From: an uncultured Prevotellaceae bacterium
GTDB taxonomy: Bacteria > Bacteroidota > Bacteroidia > Bacteroidales > Bacteroidaceae
Assembly: GCA_900316315.1 (NCBI GenBank)
Contig: ONCK01000014.1
Span: 1 to 64,000 of the forward strand
DNA: 64,000 nt
Reading direction: 5' to 3'
Below are positions 1 through 9,733 of this stretch, piece after piece. The notes below the pieces were generated by a model. It did no database searches. It saw only the letters and a list, made by a program, of their open reading frames with translations, and was not told where the DNA came from. Positions within the stretch are counted from its first letter, which is position 1, and each line of letters opens with the position of its first letter. The position numbers and the translations under genes were made by a program.

Positions 1-228
1 GTCGAGGTAGCTGTCTGAGTTGCTTGAGGCTTTGGCCTTGGTCAGCACCTTGTAGAACATACTGTACTGGGCTGTATCGGCCTTGATGAAGTCCATTACC
101 GACTGACCTGTAAATGTGTAGATATCTCCCTGGTCTACCGAGTCCGAGCACGAACCCAGCATACCTAGAAGTGCCACTGACAAAGGCAAAGCCTTCATCC
201 AGCTGAGACTAAACAGTTTGCTTTTCAT
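1..228 (-). CDS. Lipoprotein, possible fasciclin domain (partial; C-terminus outside window)
   Basis: The open frame runs from an ATG at 226-228 (minus strand) to the window edge without a stop, so only the first 76 codons are visible. Residues 1-22 form a lipoprotein signal: a basic start, a hydrophobic core and the lipobox LGSC, so the protein is probably lipidated and sent to the outer membrane. The mature part (DIYTFTGQSVMDFIKAD then YSMFYKVLTKA) resembles the start of fasciclin-type repeats in Bacteroidales lipoproteins, but too little is present to be sure. The rest of the gene lies to the left of the window. Confidence 0.6.
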   Translation of the reverse strand, partial: MKSKLFSLSWMKALPLSVALLGMLGSCSDSVDQGDIYTFTGQSVMDFIKADTAQYSMFYKVLTKAKASSNSDSYLD

Positions 229-517
229 ATTACAATGTTTTGTCGTTGTATAACCCTTATTCATGACGCCGCCGGGTCTGATCATTGGCTTCCCCGGTCT
301 GACGTGTATCTTTCCTCAGTGACAATTATCAAAGTCCGGCAGGCGAATGCTGCCGGTGAAAACCGAACTTACGTCTGCGAGTCCACCTTATCGGCAAACG
401 GGGACGAAGCTCGATTCAATATTAAAAAGTTTTTTCCTCCTAATGTTCCTCTTTTCTATAAAGACAATTGATTTTCAAAATTATTTCCTCAACATATTCT
501 CCGGAGAGTCGTACTCT

Positions 518-1450
518 CTACTGAAATTTCAGGATTTGGCCCTGACGGAGGCGCGAGCGGCTGGAGATGCCATTGAGAGCACAGAGCTTGTCCACGGTTA
601 GTCCTACGCTATGGGCGATAGAATAGAGGGTATCGCCGTGCTTGACCTTATAAAACTGTGCTCTGGCGCCGTCGGTAGCCGGTTGTGCGGCTGCAGTGAT
701 GGACTTGGCGATTTCTTCCTCGGATGTTGTCTTGTGAGTCTCGGCCAACCGAGTGTCGCCATCGCCATTCTCGTGGTGGTAGACATAGTAGTCTCCTGTC
801 ACGTCCTGATTGGGGAAATCAAAGAGTAGCTCCGGGTCGATCGCCTCACCCAGCAAGCGGGTTTCAAAGTGGAGATGTGAACCTGTAGAACGGCCTGTGC
901 TGCCTCCCAGGCCAATAGGCTGACCTGACGTGACGACTTCGTTTTCAGCTACAAGCTGCTTGGAGAGATGTCCATATATGGTCTCGAGACCGTTGGGGTG
1001 GCGCAGCACTACGTAGTAGCCGAAGCCTCCGCGGTCGTAGCTCACGATGCGTGCCTTGCCGCTGAAGGCTGCGTAGATGGTGTCGCCGGTATAGACCTTG
1101 ATATCGAGGCCGGAGTGCTTGCGTCTGAAGGCCGGGCGGTATCCGAAGTGCGACGTGATCTGACGGCTCGGCGTGGGCATGGTGAAGTTGCGCAGATCAA
1201 TCTTAAAAGTAGCGGGCTTGGGTACCTCGCGGTAGGCGTTGACATGGTCGTGGGTCCAGTTGGGATAGAGGGAGGACACATATTGTGAAGTTTCCTGGCG
1301 GATGGCTCTCTCGAGCGACACAGAGTCTACTGTCTTGAGCTGACGGTCTATCGGCGCCTGGCGGGCCATGAGGTCCTGGGCTTGCCCCGACAGACACGTG
1401 CAAAGGCTTACGGCTGCTGTGAGCAGCACATTATATAGTGTATAACGCAT
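518..1450 (-). CDS. M23 family metallopeptidase with C-terminal LysM domain
   Basis: A 310-residue secreted peptidoglycan hydrolase. Residues 1-24 are a signal peptide. The M23 (LytM/DD-endopeptidase) domain covers about 95-210 and keeps the zinc and catalytic residues: H112 and D116 (HSGLD), H161 (YGHLS) and H192/H194 (SHLHFE). A LysM peptidoglycan-binding module fills 267-309 (YKVKHGDTLYSIA). An intact active site suggests a true endopeptidase that cuts peptide cross-links in the periplasm, rather than an inactive activator of the EnvC type. It is transcribed alone from the promoter at 1502-1532, downstream of recG. Confidence 0.9.
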   Translation of the reverse strand: MRYTLYNVLLTAAVSLCTCLSGQAQDLMARQAPIDRQLKTVDSVSLERAIRQETSQYVSSLYPNWTHDHVNAYREVPKPATFKIDLRNFTMPTPSRQITSHFGYRPAFRRKHSGLDIKVYTGDTIYAAFSGKARIVSYDRGGFGYYVVLRHPNGLETIYGHLSKQLVAENEVVTSGQPIGLGGSTGRSTGSHLHFETRLLGEAIDPELLFDFPNQDVTGDYYVYHHENGDGDTRLAETHKTTSEEEIAKSITAAAQPATDGARAQFYKVKHGDTLYSIAHSVGLTVDKLCALNGISSRSRLRQGQILKFQ

Positions 1451-1501
1451 AATCGTATGATGAGAGGGCGGAGATGTCCTCTTTTTTGATTGATAACGTT
1501 A

Positions 1502-1532
1502 CAAATGTAGCAAATATTGTGCAATCTACAAA
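1502..1532 (-). promoter_or_regulatory. Bacteroidetes-type promoter of the M23 peptidase gene
   Basis: On the minus strand a TTTG box (1529-1532) is followed after 19 bases by TACATTTG (1502-1509), matching the TTTG / TAnnTTTG -33/-7 consensus known for Bacteroidetes. Transcription should begin near 1495, leaving a leader of about 45 bases before the ATG at 1450. Confidence 0.7.
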
Positions 1533-1558
1533 GCAAATTGGCACCTTAAAAACAGTTT

Positions 1559-3664
1559 TTAAGAAATCTCTGACCAATTTACATTTGTTTTACGCCTTTG
1601 GGCAAGCTGAGCCCATAGGACCTGATTTTGGGGTAAGTTCTTGTCGGGGTCACTCTTGACGACCTGCGTCGCCGCCTCTCTGGCCTCCTCGAGCAGATCG
1701 CTGTCCCTGATGACATTGGCCAGCTTGAGGTCAAAGACGATACCGCTCTGCTGCGTACCTTCCAGATCGCCGGGGCCACGAAGTTTGAGGTCTTCCTCTG
1801 CAATCTCGAAGCCGTCGGTCGAATCCGTCATGATCTCGAGACGCTTGCGGGATGTATCAGAGAGTTTGTAGCCAGTGACAAGCAGACAATACGACTGTTT
1901 GGCACCACGACCTACCCTGCCCCGCAGCTGGTGAAGCTGTGCGAGGCCGAAGCGGTTGGCATTTTCGATGACCATCACGCTTGCATTGGGCACGTCGACG
2001 CCCACTTCAATCACAGTCGTAGAGACGAGGATCTGGAGCTCGCCTCTCTTGAAGCGGTCCATGATTGCATTTTTCTCCTCGTCCTTCATTTTGCCGTGCA
2101 TCTTGCCCACCCTCATCTCGGGGAAAAGTTCGCAGACGCGCTTGAAGCCTGCCTCCAAGTCTTTTAGGTCTGACTTCTCGCTCTCCTTGATCAACGGGTA
2201 GACGAAGTAAGCCTGACGCCCCTCCTCCAGCTCGTGTCTCACGAGATTGACCAGTTGTTCGGTCGAATTCTCATAGACATGACGCGTCTCTATGGCCTTG
2301 CGTCCCGGAGGAAGCTCGTCGATGACCGAGACGCTGAGGTCGCCGTACACTGTCATGGCCAGAGTGCGGGGGATAGGCGTGGCCGTCATCACCAGAACGT
2401 GGGGAGGGTTATCATTTTTGAGCCACAGTTTGGCACGCTGCTCGACGCCGAAGCGGTGCTGCTCGTCTATGACCGCGAGGCCCAGATTGCGAAAGACCAC
2501 CGCGTCATAGAGAATCGCGTGCGTACCTATTATAATATGCACACCTCCGTCGGCGATGCCCTCGATGATATGCTGTCGACGCTTGCCCTGTATGGCACCC
2601 GTCAGCAGTTCGACGCGTATGCCGAGGTCGTGGAGCAGACGGCTCACGGTGGCGTAGTGTTGCTCCGCGAGGATTTCCGTTGGAGCCAAGAGGCAAGCCT
2701 GATAGCCGTTGTCCAGTGCGATGAGCATCGTCATCGTAGCCACGATCGTCTTGCCGCTGCCCACGTCGCCCTGGAGCAGACGATTCATCTGTATGCCGCT
2801 GCCCAGGTCGTGGCGGATCTCGCGTATGACGCGCTTCTGAGCACCCGTGAGCTCAAAGGGCAGGTTGTGATGGTAAAAGCCCAAGAACTTGTCGCCAATA
2901 CGAGAGAAGACAAAGCCCTTGTAGCGGCGACTGCGCTGTGCAGCATAGTGGACAATGTCGAGCTGGACGTAGAAAAGTTCTTCAAACTTGAGTCTCCGCT
3001 GCGCCTCGGGCAGACGCTGCATGTTTTCGGGGGAGTGTATGACGTGCAGGGCCTCGTCAAGTCCCATCAAGTGGTGGCGGGTGATCAGATAGGGAGGCAA
3101 TGTCTCGGCTATCTGTCCGTTTCCGAGTCGACTGAGCGCCGCCCCGATGATTTGCTCCATGACGTTGGACGTCAGTCCGACCGACCTCATCGGCTCCGTG
3201 ATGCTATACACCGGGCGCAGCTTGGCATAAGACTGGAGATCGGCGGTCTGCGTGACCGACGTCATCTCGGGCTGTACGATATTGATCTCGTGGTTAAACA
3301 CCGATGGCTTGCCAAAGATGAGATAGGGTCGGTCCAGTTGCAGATGACGTCGGATATAAGTCACGCCACCAAACCATACCAGTTTGACCACCCCCGTACC
3401 GTCGTCGCAGAGGGCCTCGAGGCGTCTCTTGCGGCCGCGGCCCTCCTCGTTGAACAACTTGATACGCGCCACCACTTGCACGGTGGCCATACCCTCCTGC
3501 AGCTCGTTTATCCGGTAGATGCGCGAGCGGTCGATGTACTTGTGGGGAAAATAGTACAGCAAGTCCTTGAGCGAACTGATGCCCAGCTCCTTGTTGAGTA
3601 CCTTAGCTCTATGGGGCCCGACGCCCTTGAGATACATCACGTCCTGTGAGAGTATGTCGTACAT
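1559..3664 (-). CDS. recG: ATP-dependent DNA helicase RecG
   Basis: A 701-residue superfamily 2 helicase that reverses stalled forks and branch-migrates Holliday junctions. The N-terminal wedge/OB region (about 1-240) begins with the family signature YLKGVGPHRAKVL. The helicase core carries Walker A GDVGSGKT (299-306), motif Ia APTEILAEQH, the DEQH box (400-403), motif III TATPIPRT and the motif VI region QLRGRVGRG. Length is normal for RecG. It is the last gene of the leftward pdxJ-ispD-recG group; its ATG lies only 3 bases from the ispD stop, which suggests translational coupling. Confidence 0.96.
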   Translation of the reverse strand: MYDILSQDVMYLKGVGPHRAKVLNKELGISSLKDLLYYFPHKYIDRSRIYRINELQEGMATVQVVARIKLFNEEGRGRKRRLEALCDDGTGVVKLVWFGGVTYIRRHLQLDRPYLIFGKPSVFNHEINIVQPEMTSVTQTADLQSYAKLRPVYSITEPMRSVGLTSNVMEQIIGAALSRLGNGQIAETLPPYLITRHHLMGLDEALHVIHSPENMQRLPEAQRRLKFEELFYVQLDIVHYAAQRSRRYKGFVFSRIGDKFLGFYHHNLPFELTGAQKRVIREIRHDLGSGIQMNRLLQGDVGSGKTIVATMTMLIALDNGYQACLLAPTEILAEQHYATVSRLLHDLGIRVELLTGAIQGKRRQHIIEGIADGGVHIIIGTHAILYDAVVFRNLGLAVIDEQHRFGVEQRAKLWLKNDNPPHVLVMTATPIPRTLAMTVYGDLSVSVIDELPPGRKAIETRHVYENSTEQLVNLVRHELEEGRQAYFVYPLIKESEKSDLKDLEAGFKRVCELFPEMRVGKMHGKMKDEEKNAIMDRFKRGELQILVSTTVIEVGVDVPNASVMVIENANRFGLAQLHQLRGRVGRGAKQSYCLLVTGYKLSDTSRKRLEIMTDSTDGFEIAEEDLKLRGPGDLEGTQQSGIVFDLKLANVIRDSDLLEEAREAATQVVKSDPDKNLPQNQVLWAQLAQRRKTNVNWSEIS

Positions 3665-3667
3665 GAG

Positions 3668-4348
3668 TCAGTCTCCGTATCTGCGCAGCAGCACCTCTGC
3701 GAGCTCCATGTCCCGCGGAGTCGTGAGTTTGATATTGTCGCGCGAGCCTTCAACCAGATGGATAGGCTGTCCCATCTGTTCTACGACCGACGCATCGTCG
3801 GTGAAGCGCTCGCAGTAGGGTTGTCGGTAGGCGCGCTTGAGGAGCTGGAGGTCAAAGACCTGAGGCGTCTGGACCAAGTAGCAATCGTCACGGGGATAGA
3901 GGCGCGTGGAGCCATCCGCCTTACGCAATCTCACCGTCTCCACCGGAGTCACGGCGGGTATCAGAGCCCTTTTCTCTGCGACTTGATCAAAGAGTCGGCT
4001 TACCAACTCAGGCGTTACAAAGGGCCTCACGCCGTCGTGAACGCCCACGGCGCCCACAGCGTCATCGGGTATCAGACGGAGTCCGCTGGCCACCGAGGCA
4101 AAGCGTGTCTCGCCGCCTACGGCGATCTCATGGGGCAGAGAGTAGTCGTAGCGGTCGCAGAGCTGCCGCCAGTCATCGAGATGGTCGGCCGGCAACACGA
4201 GTATAAGACGTGCACTGGGGCGACATCGGCGGAGGCGGCTCAAGGTATGCATCAAGACAGGACGTCCGCCCAGCAGTCTGAACTGCTTAGGCACCTCGCC
4301 CCCCATGCGCCGTCCCTGTCCGCCGGCTACCACAATCAGATAGTCCAT
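3668..4348 (-). CDS. ispD: 2-C-methyl-D-erythritol 4-phosphate cytidylyltransferase
   Basis: IspD joins CTP and MEP to give CDP-ME in the non-mevalonate isoprenoid pathway. The start was set at the ATG at 4346-4348, because the nucleotide-binding loop VVAGGQGRRMG begins right after it; the longer frame to 4417 would run into pdxJ and adds a non-homologous tail. The product has 226 residues. Family motifs include VPKQFRLLGGRPVL, VHDGVRPFV and VQTPQVFD. It lies 10 bases after pdxJ and 3 bases before recG. The later pathway gene ispF is at 24179-24661. Confidence 0.94.
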   Translation of the reverse strand: MDYLIVVAGGQGRRMGGEVPKQFRLLGGRPVLMHTLSRLRRCRPSARLILVLPADHLDDWRQLCDRYDYSLPHEIAVGGETRFASVASGLRLIPDDAVGAVGVHDGVRPFVTPELVSRLFDQVAEKRALIPAVTPVETVRLRKADGSTRLYPRDDCYLVQTPQVFDLQLLKRAYRQPYCERFTDDASVVEQMGQPIHLVEGSRDNIKLTTPRDMELAEVLLRRYGD

Positions 4349-4358
4349 CGCCGCAAGT

Positions 4359-5072
4359 CTACTGTAAGCAGGCGAGGTAGCGCCTGATGGTCTCGTGGAG
4401 ACCGAGATAGAGCGCATCGCATATCAAGGCGTGGCCGATGCTTACCTCGTCGAGCCAAGGAATCTGCTGGTGGAAGTACTGCAGATTCTCCAGGCTGAGG
4501 TCGTGGCCCGCATTGAGTCCTAGCCCCACGCGTCTGGCTTCCTCGGCCGCCTTGACGAAGGGTGCTATCGCCGCTTCGCGGTCAGCCTTGTAGCCCTCGG
4601 CATAGGAGGCCGTATAGAGCTCCACCCTGTCGCAGCCTGTACGGGCCGCATAGTCCACCATCTCGATGTCAGGGTCGACGAAGAGGGAAGTCCGTATGCC
4701 CGCCTGCTTAAATGTCGTCACGATGTCCGTCAGTTCGTCCAGATGAGCGCGGGTGTCCCATCCGTGATTGCTTGTCAGCTGGTCGGGAGCATCGGGTACA
4801 AGGGTCACCTGGGTAGGTTTGACCTCGCAGACGAGATTTGTGAAGCGGGGGATTGGGTTGCCCTCGATATTAAACTCGGTACGCAGAGCCGGCTTGAGGT
4901 CCCTGACATCCTGGTAGCGTATGTGGCGCTCATCGGGACGCGGGTGTACCGTGATGCCTTGGGCGCCAAACATCTCGCAGTCGAGTGCCACGTGGAGCAC
5001 ATTGGGATTGTCGCCGCCACGTGCGTTGCGGAGGGTAGCAACCTTGTTGATATTGACACTAAGTCTGGTCAT
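4359..5072 (-). CDS. pdxJ: Pyridoxine 5'-phosphate synthase
   Basis: PdxJ condenses 1-deoxy-D-xylulose 5-phosphate with 3-amino-2-oxopropyl phosphate to pyridoxine 5'-phosphate, a route to vitamin B6. The 237-residue frame opens with the conserved [16 protein letters not shown] and contains [20 protein letters not shown] and [14 protein letters not shown], all typical of the TIM-barrel family and its phosphate and substrate sites. It heads the leftward pdxJ-ispD-recG operon and is divergent from nadK, with about 170 bases between the two starts. Confidence 0.96.
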   Translation of the reverse strand: MTRLSVNINKVATLRNARGGDNPNVLHVALDCEMFGAQGITVHPRPDERHIRYQDVRDLKPALRTEFNIEGNPIPRFTNLVCEVKPTQVTLVPDAPDQLTSNHGWDTRAHLDELTDIVTTFKQAGIRTSLFVDPDIEMVDYAARTGCDRVELYTASYAEGYKADREAAIAPFVKAAEEARRVGLGLNAGHDLSLENLQYFHQQIPWLDEVSIGHALICDALYLGLHETIRRYLACLQ

Positions 5073-5165
5073 AAGCTGTCAGATTTGAATATTGTACAAA
5101 GGGCAGAGTGATTGTTTCTAGTACAAAAAGCGGCCGGAATGCTTTCAAATTCGGCCAAGTTGCAC

Positions 5166-5174
5166 TACCTTTGC
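5166..5174 (+). promoter_or_regulatory. -7 box of the nadK promoter
   Basis: TACCTTTGC matches the Bacteroidetes TAnnTTTG box. No good TTG box sits 19-20 bases upstream (5143-5145 reads TTT), so only the -7 element is supported. Transcription would begin near 5181, about 60 bases before the nadK ATG. Confidence 0.5.
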
Positions 5175-5242
5175 CTTAATTAATTGCAAATTTACGATTT
5201 TATCACTCAAGTATTGCCCTAAGGACAATTAAAAAAGTTGTC

Positions 5243-6130
5243 ATGCACAGTACATCGCCCAAATTTGCCATCTTCGGCAACACCTATCAGGTTGAGAAGT
5301 CTGCCAGCCTCATCAAGCTCCTGGTCACACTGCAGAGTTTCTCGGCGCGTATTGCCATCGAGGAGACCTTCTATGATTTCATCCGTGACACGCTGCCTCT
5401 GACCTTCACCCCCGACGAGACCATCCGTACCACAGACTTCACCGCCAACTTTGTGATCAGTCTGGGAGGCGACGGAACCTTTCTCAAGTCGGCTGCCTAT
5501 GTCGGCAGCAAGGGTATCCCCATCATAGGTATCAATACCGGTCACCTCGGATTTCTGGCCGATGTCGCCCCTGATGAGATCGAGGAGGTCATAGACGGCC
5601 TCTTCAAGGGCCGATATACCATTGAGCGGCGCAGCGTGCTCCGCGTTACTGTACCCCACAAGCGTCTCTCTGTCTACCCCTGCGCACTCAATGAGGTCGC
5701 CATCCTCAAGCATGACAATTCGTCCATGATCAATATCCGTGCCTACGTCGACTCCAACTATCTCAATACCTACAAGGCCGACGGACTCCTCGTCACCACG
5801 CCCACAGGCTCCACAGGATACAATCTGAGTGCCGGCGGCCCCATCGTAGCCCCCAACTCGCGCTCCATTGTGCTCTCTCCTGTAGCCGCCCACAGCCTCA
5901 ATGTGCGTCCCGTTGTGCTCAATGACGACTGCACCATCAAGCTTGAGACCGACAGCCGCAACCATAGCTACCTTATCTCCATAGACGGACGCAGCCAGAG
6001 CCTGCCCGAGGGAGCCACACTCACCATCCGCAAGGCCCCCTACTCCATCTACGTCGTCAAGAAGCCCAACAGCCAGTACTTTGACACACTGCGCAACAAG
6101 CTCATGTGGGGTGCTGACAAGCGTCTCTAG
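5243..6130 (+). CDS. nadK: NAD kinase
   Basis: NadK phosphorylates NAD to NADP. The 295-residue protein has the GGDGT motif (in SLGGDGTFLKSA), the following NTGHLGFL, the ALNEVAI segment that binds the nicotinamide ribose side, and the glycine-rich TPTGSTGYNLSAGG of the C-terminal domain. It is the first rightward gene after the divergent pdxJ promoter region and is followed 50 bases later by the ABC exporter gene, which may be co-transcribed. Confidence 0.96.
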   Translation: MHSTSPKFAIFGNTYQVEKSASLIKLLVTLQSFSARIAIEETFYDFIRDTLPLTFTPDETIRTTDFTANFVISLGGDGTFLKSAAYVGSKGIPIIGINTGHLGFLADVAPDEIEEVIDGLFKGRYTIERRSVLRVTVPHKRLSVYPCALNEVAILKHDNSSMINIRAYVDSNYLNTYKADGLLVTTPTGSTGYNLSAGGPIVAPNSRSIVLSPVAAHSLNVRPVVLNDDCTIKLETDSRNHSYLISIDGRSQSLPEGATLTIRKAPYSIYVVKKPNSQYFDTLRNKLMWGADKRL

Positions 6131-6180
6131 CCCCTGCTCCTGTTCCGGCTGCATTCTCATATCATCCTCTGCCCCACACT

Positions 6181-7863
6181 ATGCCCCGCCACCGATACCA
6201 CATCCCCTATACCAAGCCTACCCGCGCCATCATCCGCTGGATATGGGGCGAGCTGCGCGACAACCGACGCCAAGCCCTGCTCAATATGGTACTGGGTGTC
6301 GCCATGGTACTGCTGGACCTTGTCTTCGTATGGGGCACCAAGCTTGCTATCGATACCGCCACGGGGCAGGCCCATGGCGCATCACTGGCTGTCGTCTCGG
6401 CCCTGCTTGTCGCCATCATCCTCTGCCAGATAGCGATTGGTTTTGCCAGCAAGTGGGTCCACGCCCTTCTGGGTGTCAAGGCGCTCAATGGGATGCAGCG
6501 CAAGGTCTTCGGCCACATGATGCAGTCGGAATGGAACGGCCTCGACCGGTATCACACCGGTGACGTGCTCAACCGCATCGAGAAAGACGCCACCCAAGTC
6601 ATCAACTTCGTCACCGAGAGCCTACCCTCGCTAGTCACCGTCGTGGTCCAGTTTTGCGGCGCCTTCATCTTTCTCTTTCTGATGGACCATATGCTCGCCT
6701 TGGCCATCGTCATTCTGCTCCCCACCTTCATCCTCATCAGCAAGATGTACATCCGTAAGATGCGCAGTCTCAGCCGCGAGGTAAGGCAGAGCGACAGCCG
6801 CATCCAGAGCCTTGTGCAGGAGAGTATCCAGCATCGTACTGTCATCAAGACGCTTCAGCGCACCGAGTCCCTGCTCAGCCGTCTCTACCTCGTACAGGAG
6901 ACCATGCGCAATCAGGTCAAGTCGCGTACTAAGTACTCCGCCGTCTCGTCTACCATCATGAATATCGGTTTTGCAACCGGTTATCTCTTCACCTTCATCT
7001 GGGGCACTTACCGCCTCGAGGCTGGCGCCATCACCTACGGCGCACTGATGGCCTTCATCCAGCTCGTCGGCCAAATACAAGGTCCTGCCCGCAGCCTTAC
7101 AAGCTATATCCCCGTCTTCATCAACACCTTCACCTCAGCGGAGCGCGTGATGGAGCTCGAGGAAATTCCGCGCGAGACCGTAGACCAGACGCCCGAACTC
7201 ACCGCGCCCTTGGGACTGCGCCTCAGCGACGTGAGCTACAGCTACCGCCCGACCGACGGCGGCGATTCCGCTCCCACTACTGTCGTCAGCCACTTGAGCT
7301 ACGACTTCCAGCCCGGCACTGTGACCGCCGTCATGGGCCCCACAGGCGTCGGCAAGACCACTCTCATACGCCTCATGCTAGCCCTTGTACACCCCGAGGC
7401 AGGCCATGTCAATCTCTACGACGCCACACGCAGCGTCGAGGTCTCCCCTGCCACGCGTGCCTACTTCGCCTACGTGCCCCAAGGCAACACCCTGCTTAGC
7501 GGCACTATCCGCGACAATCTACTGCTCGGCGACCCCAAGGCCACGGAGGAGCAGATGAAGCAGGCTCTCCAAATGGCGGCAGCCGACTTCGTCACCGAAC
7601 TGCCACAGGGTCTCGACACCCTCTGCGGCGAACAGGGTTACGGGCTCTCCGAGGGCCAGGCGCAGCGTATCTGTATCGCCCGCACTCTCCTGCGTCCCTG
7701 TCCCATTCTCCTGCTCGACGAGGCCACGTCTGCCCTCGACATCACCACCGAGCAGCAAGTGCTCCAGCGCATTGCCGCCCAGTCCGACGGCAAGACTGTC
7801 ATCGTCATCTCCCATCGAGAAGCCATACTCGACTACACTACCCACATCCTGCGTCTCGGCTGA
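6181..7863 (+). CDS. ABC exporter, fused permease and ATPase
   Basis: A 560-residue half-transporter of the type IV (B-type exporter) fold. Residues about 20-310 form the six-helix membrane domain. The ATPase domain has Walker A GPTGVGKTT, a Q-loop in YVPQGNTLLSG, signature LSEGQAQR (Glu replacing the usual Gly), Walker B ILLLDEATSALD and the H-loop ISHRE, so it should hydrolyse ATP. It probably works as a homodimer, exporting a lipid, peptide or drug; the substrate cannot be told. The 21-bp repeat array begins about 50 bases after its stop. Confidence 0.9.
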   Translation: MPRHRYHIPYTKPTRAIIRWIWGELRDNRRQALLNMVLGVAMVLLDLVFVWGTKLAIDTATGQAHGASLAVVSALLVAIILCQIAIGFASKWVHALLGVKALNGMQRKVFGHMMQSEWNGLDRYHTGDVLNRIEKDATQVINFVTESLPSLVTVVVQFCGAFIFLFLMDHMLALAIVILLPTFILISKMYIRKMRSLSREVRQSDSRIQSLVQESIQHRTVIKTLQRTESLLSRLYLVQETMRNQVKSRTKYSAVSSTIMNIGFATGYLFTFIWGTYRLEAGAITYGALMAFIQLVGQIQGPARSLTSYIPVFINTFTSAERVMELEEIPRETVDQTPELTAPLGLRLSDVSYSYRPTDGGDSAPTTVVSHLSYDFQPGTVTAVMGPTGVGKTTLIRLMLALVHPEAGHVNLYDATRSVEVSPATRAYFAYVPQGNTLLSGTIRDNLLLGDPKATEEQMKQALQMAAADFVTELPQGLDTLCGEQGYGLSEGQAQRICIARTLLRPCPILLLDEATSALDITTEQQVLQRIAAQSDGKTVIVISHREAILDYTTHILRLG

Positions 7864-7916
7864 CCGTTCTCCCCCAGCCTCCGCCACAGCCCGTCAGCAG
7901 CCCGACGCCGAGAGTC

Positions 7917-8000
7917 CGGGACAAGGTCCGACCTTGTCGCGACTACATCCGACCTAGTTAAAACTACATCGGACCTTGTATCAACTACATTCCACCTTGT
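7917..8000 (-). repeat. 21-bp tandem repeat array, four units
   Basis: Four head-to-tail 21-base units (7917-7937, 7938-7958, 7959-7979, 7980-8000) read on the minus strand as variants of ACAAGGTCCGATGTAGTTTT plus one base. The outermost unit contains the palindrome ACAAGGTCCGACCTTGT (7921-7937). Four related arrays lie at 17325, 24718, 38990 and 51737. The rest of the 600-base gap (7864-8464) shows no gene; a TATTTTTGC box at 8301-8309 may be the -7 element for the acyltransferase gene. Confidence 0.85.
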
Positions 8001-8464
8001 CTTTCACCATGCCCGCCCCTTCGTCTTGCATCTTCGCATATGCGGCCGGAGTCAGCCTCGCAGCGGGTACCTGGTCCGGCTGTCTGCCCCACGCCTCCGT
8101 ACCGCCGCTCCCCTACGCCCGCCCGTCCGGGGCGACATGGGCTCGACGAACGCCATCATCGTCCGCCCCCACGGAGGGACCCTGAGAGTTGCCGCGCCCA
8201 GGCGCCCCGCCAGGGTGGAGTCCGCGGGATGGCCGACACCAGGCAGCGTCCGCCAGGCGACAAAAGGCCTTGAAGCAGGCCGTATGTCCGATATTATTCG
8301 TATTTTTGCCCTGCGGTGTCCTCCAGAGGCCCCCCTGTCCTCATGCCACCTCCGGCGATCCCGTTCTCCCCGCCTGCGCAACAAGGCGTCACGACGGCCC
8401 TGCGCGGCAATCGCCCGTCCGCGCCACGAGGCGTGCCGGCTATCCATTTCCCAACACACATCCC

Positions 8465-9532
8465 ATGACCACCCTATCCGACACCACCCCCTCCATCCTC
8501 CCGCCCACAGCCGCGCAGCCGGCCAAGAAGCGTCTCCCGTACATAGACACAGCCAAGGGCATCCTCATGATCTGCCTGCTTTACGGCCACATGCACATAT
8601 ACGCCGAGATGGTGGGCTACCACAACGAGGGCATGAAGCTCATGCAACAGCTCGTGCCTCTGTATGCCTCCTTTTTCATGCAGACCTTCTTTGTCATCAC
8701 CGGCTATTGCTCCACATTCCGCATCGGCCTCAAGCCCTATGTGTGGAAGAACGCCAAGACCCTTATCCTGCCGGCCGTGGTCCTGGGCATCGTGGGAAGC
8801 GTCTGCGACCTGCCCTTCGATGGAGTCAAGCCGCCGGAGGAGCTCCTCACCGGCCTGCGCTCCTGGCTGGTCGACAAGGGTCCGTGGTTTGTCTTCGCAC
8901 TCTTTTGGGCGAAGCTCGCGTACTGGTTTGTCGGCAAGCTGCGCGGCGTGCCGCAGATCCTCATCCTGGCCACGCTGTATCTCGCGGGGATTGCGCTGGA
9001 GCGGTATACCGACTATCCCAACTACCTGTACCATCGGCACGCCATGGTCATGCTTCCCTATCTGGCCCTGGGCGCTTGGCTCAAGGACAAGGCCCCGCGC
9101 GTGGAGAGATACCTCGGGCCCGCGGCCCTGTTTTTTGTCCTCTCCATCAGCCTGCAGTGGGTGCTCTGGATCAACCATCTGTCCTTCATCCCCATACAGG
9201 ACTACTATATCAGCCTATCCCTGAAGTCCTTTCCTCTCCACATCGTCAACGCGCTGAGCGGTACGGCCTTTGTCATCTACATCGCCAAGCATGTCGGCAA
9301 CCACAGGCTTCTCCTCACCATGGGATACGGAAGCCTCTTCGTCTACCTCTTTGATGAGCCCGTACAAAAGGGTGCCGCGCAGATTGTCCTCGGCTCTGGC
9401 ATCTCCGGGTCTACGGCGACCATGCTGCTGGCCGACCTTGCAGCGTGGATAGTCAGTGCCGTCATCTTCTACCTGCTTATCAAGATTGTCTACCGCAACA
9501 AATGGCTGTCGTGGATGGTGGGCAAATGGTAA
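8465..9532 (+). CDS. Membrane acyltransferase 3 family protein
   Basis: A 355-residue polytopic membrane protein of the acyltransferase 3 (OafA/fucose 4-O-acetylase-like) family. It begins YIDTAKGILMICLLYGHMH, the usual first helix with its conserved Asp and His, and continues with about ten hydrophobic segments. Such enzymes O-acetylate surface polysaccharides or other envelope glycans; the substrate here is unknown. The start was placed at the ATG at 8465, because the longer frame from 8189 adds a 92-residue low-complexity tail and would overlap the probable promoter at 8301-8309. Confidence 0.85.
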   Translation: MTTLSDTTPSILPPTAAQPAKKRLPYIDTAKGILMICLLYGHMHIYAEMVGYHNEGMKLMQQLVPLYASFFMQTFFVITGYCSTFRIGLKPYVWKNAKTLILPAVVLGIVGSVCDLPFDGVKPPEELLTGLRSWLVDKGPWFVFALFWAKLAYWFVGKLRGVPQILILATLYLAGIALERYTDYPNYLYHRHAMVMLPYLALGAWLKDKAPRVERYLGPAALFFVLSISLQWVLWINHLSFIPIQDYYISLSLKSFPLHIVNALSGTAFVIYIAKHVGNHRLLLTMGYGSLFVYLFDEPVQKGAAQIVLGSGISGSTATMLLADLAAWIVSAVIFYLLIKIVYRNKWLSWMVGKW

Positions 9533-9698
9533 GCGCCTCCGTCCTGTCGGGTAAGTGCCGCAGGCCAAATGACGACATAGGCAGTATCACACGTGACGGT
9601 CCCACTTCGCAACGTCCATTGTACCGCTGGCAGGCGGAAGAGCGGAGTTGTGCCATCTGCCAAGGGCAGGAAGAGCACAAAAAATTGACCTTTTTGCA

Positions 9699-9729
9699 TT
9701 GCTCTCCGACCAACTTGAACTAACTTTGC
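9699..9729 (+). promoter_or_regulatory. Promoter of nnrDE, placing transcription start at the ATG
   Basis: TTG (9699-9701), 19 bases, then TAACTTTGC (9721-9729). The nnrDE ATG begins at 9734, only four bases after the -7 box, so transcription would start at or next to the start codon and give an almost leaderless mRNA. Confidence 0.65.
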
Positions 9730-9733
9730 ACAT

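Noticed and set aside
2234-3649. A 471-codon open frame opposite recG
   Set aside because: It is the antisense shadow of recG in GC-rich DNA; the composition (runs of His, Asp, Val) fits no family, while recG has all helicase motifs.
8026-9354. A 442-codon frame overlapping the acyltransferase gene in another frame
   Set aside because: Rich in Arg, Pro and His as expected for a wrong frame, while the overlapping frame encodes a clear membrane acyltransferase.
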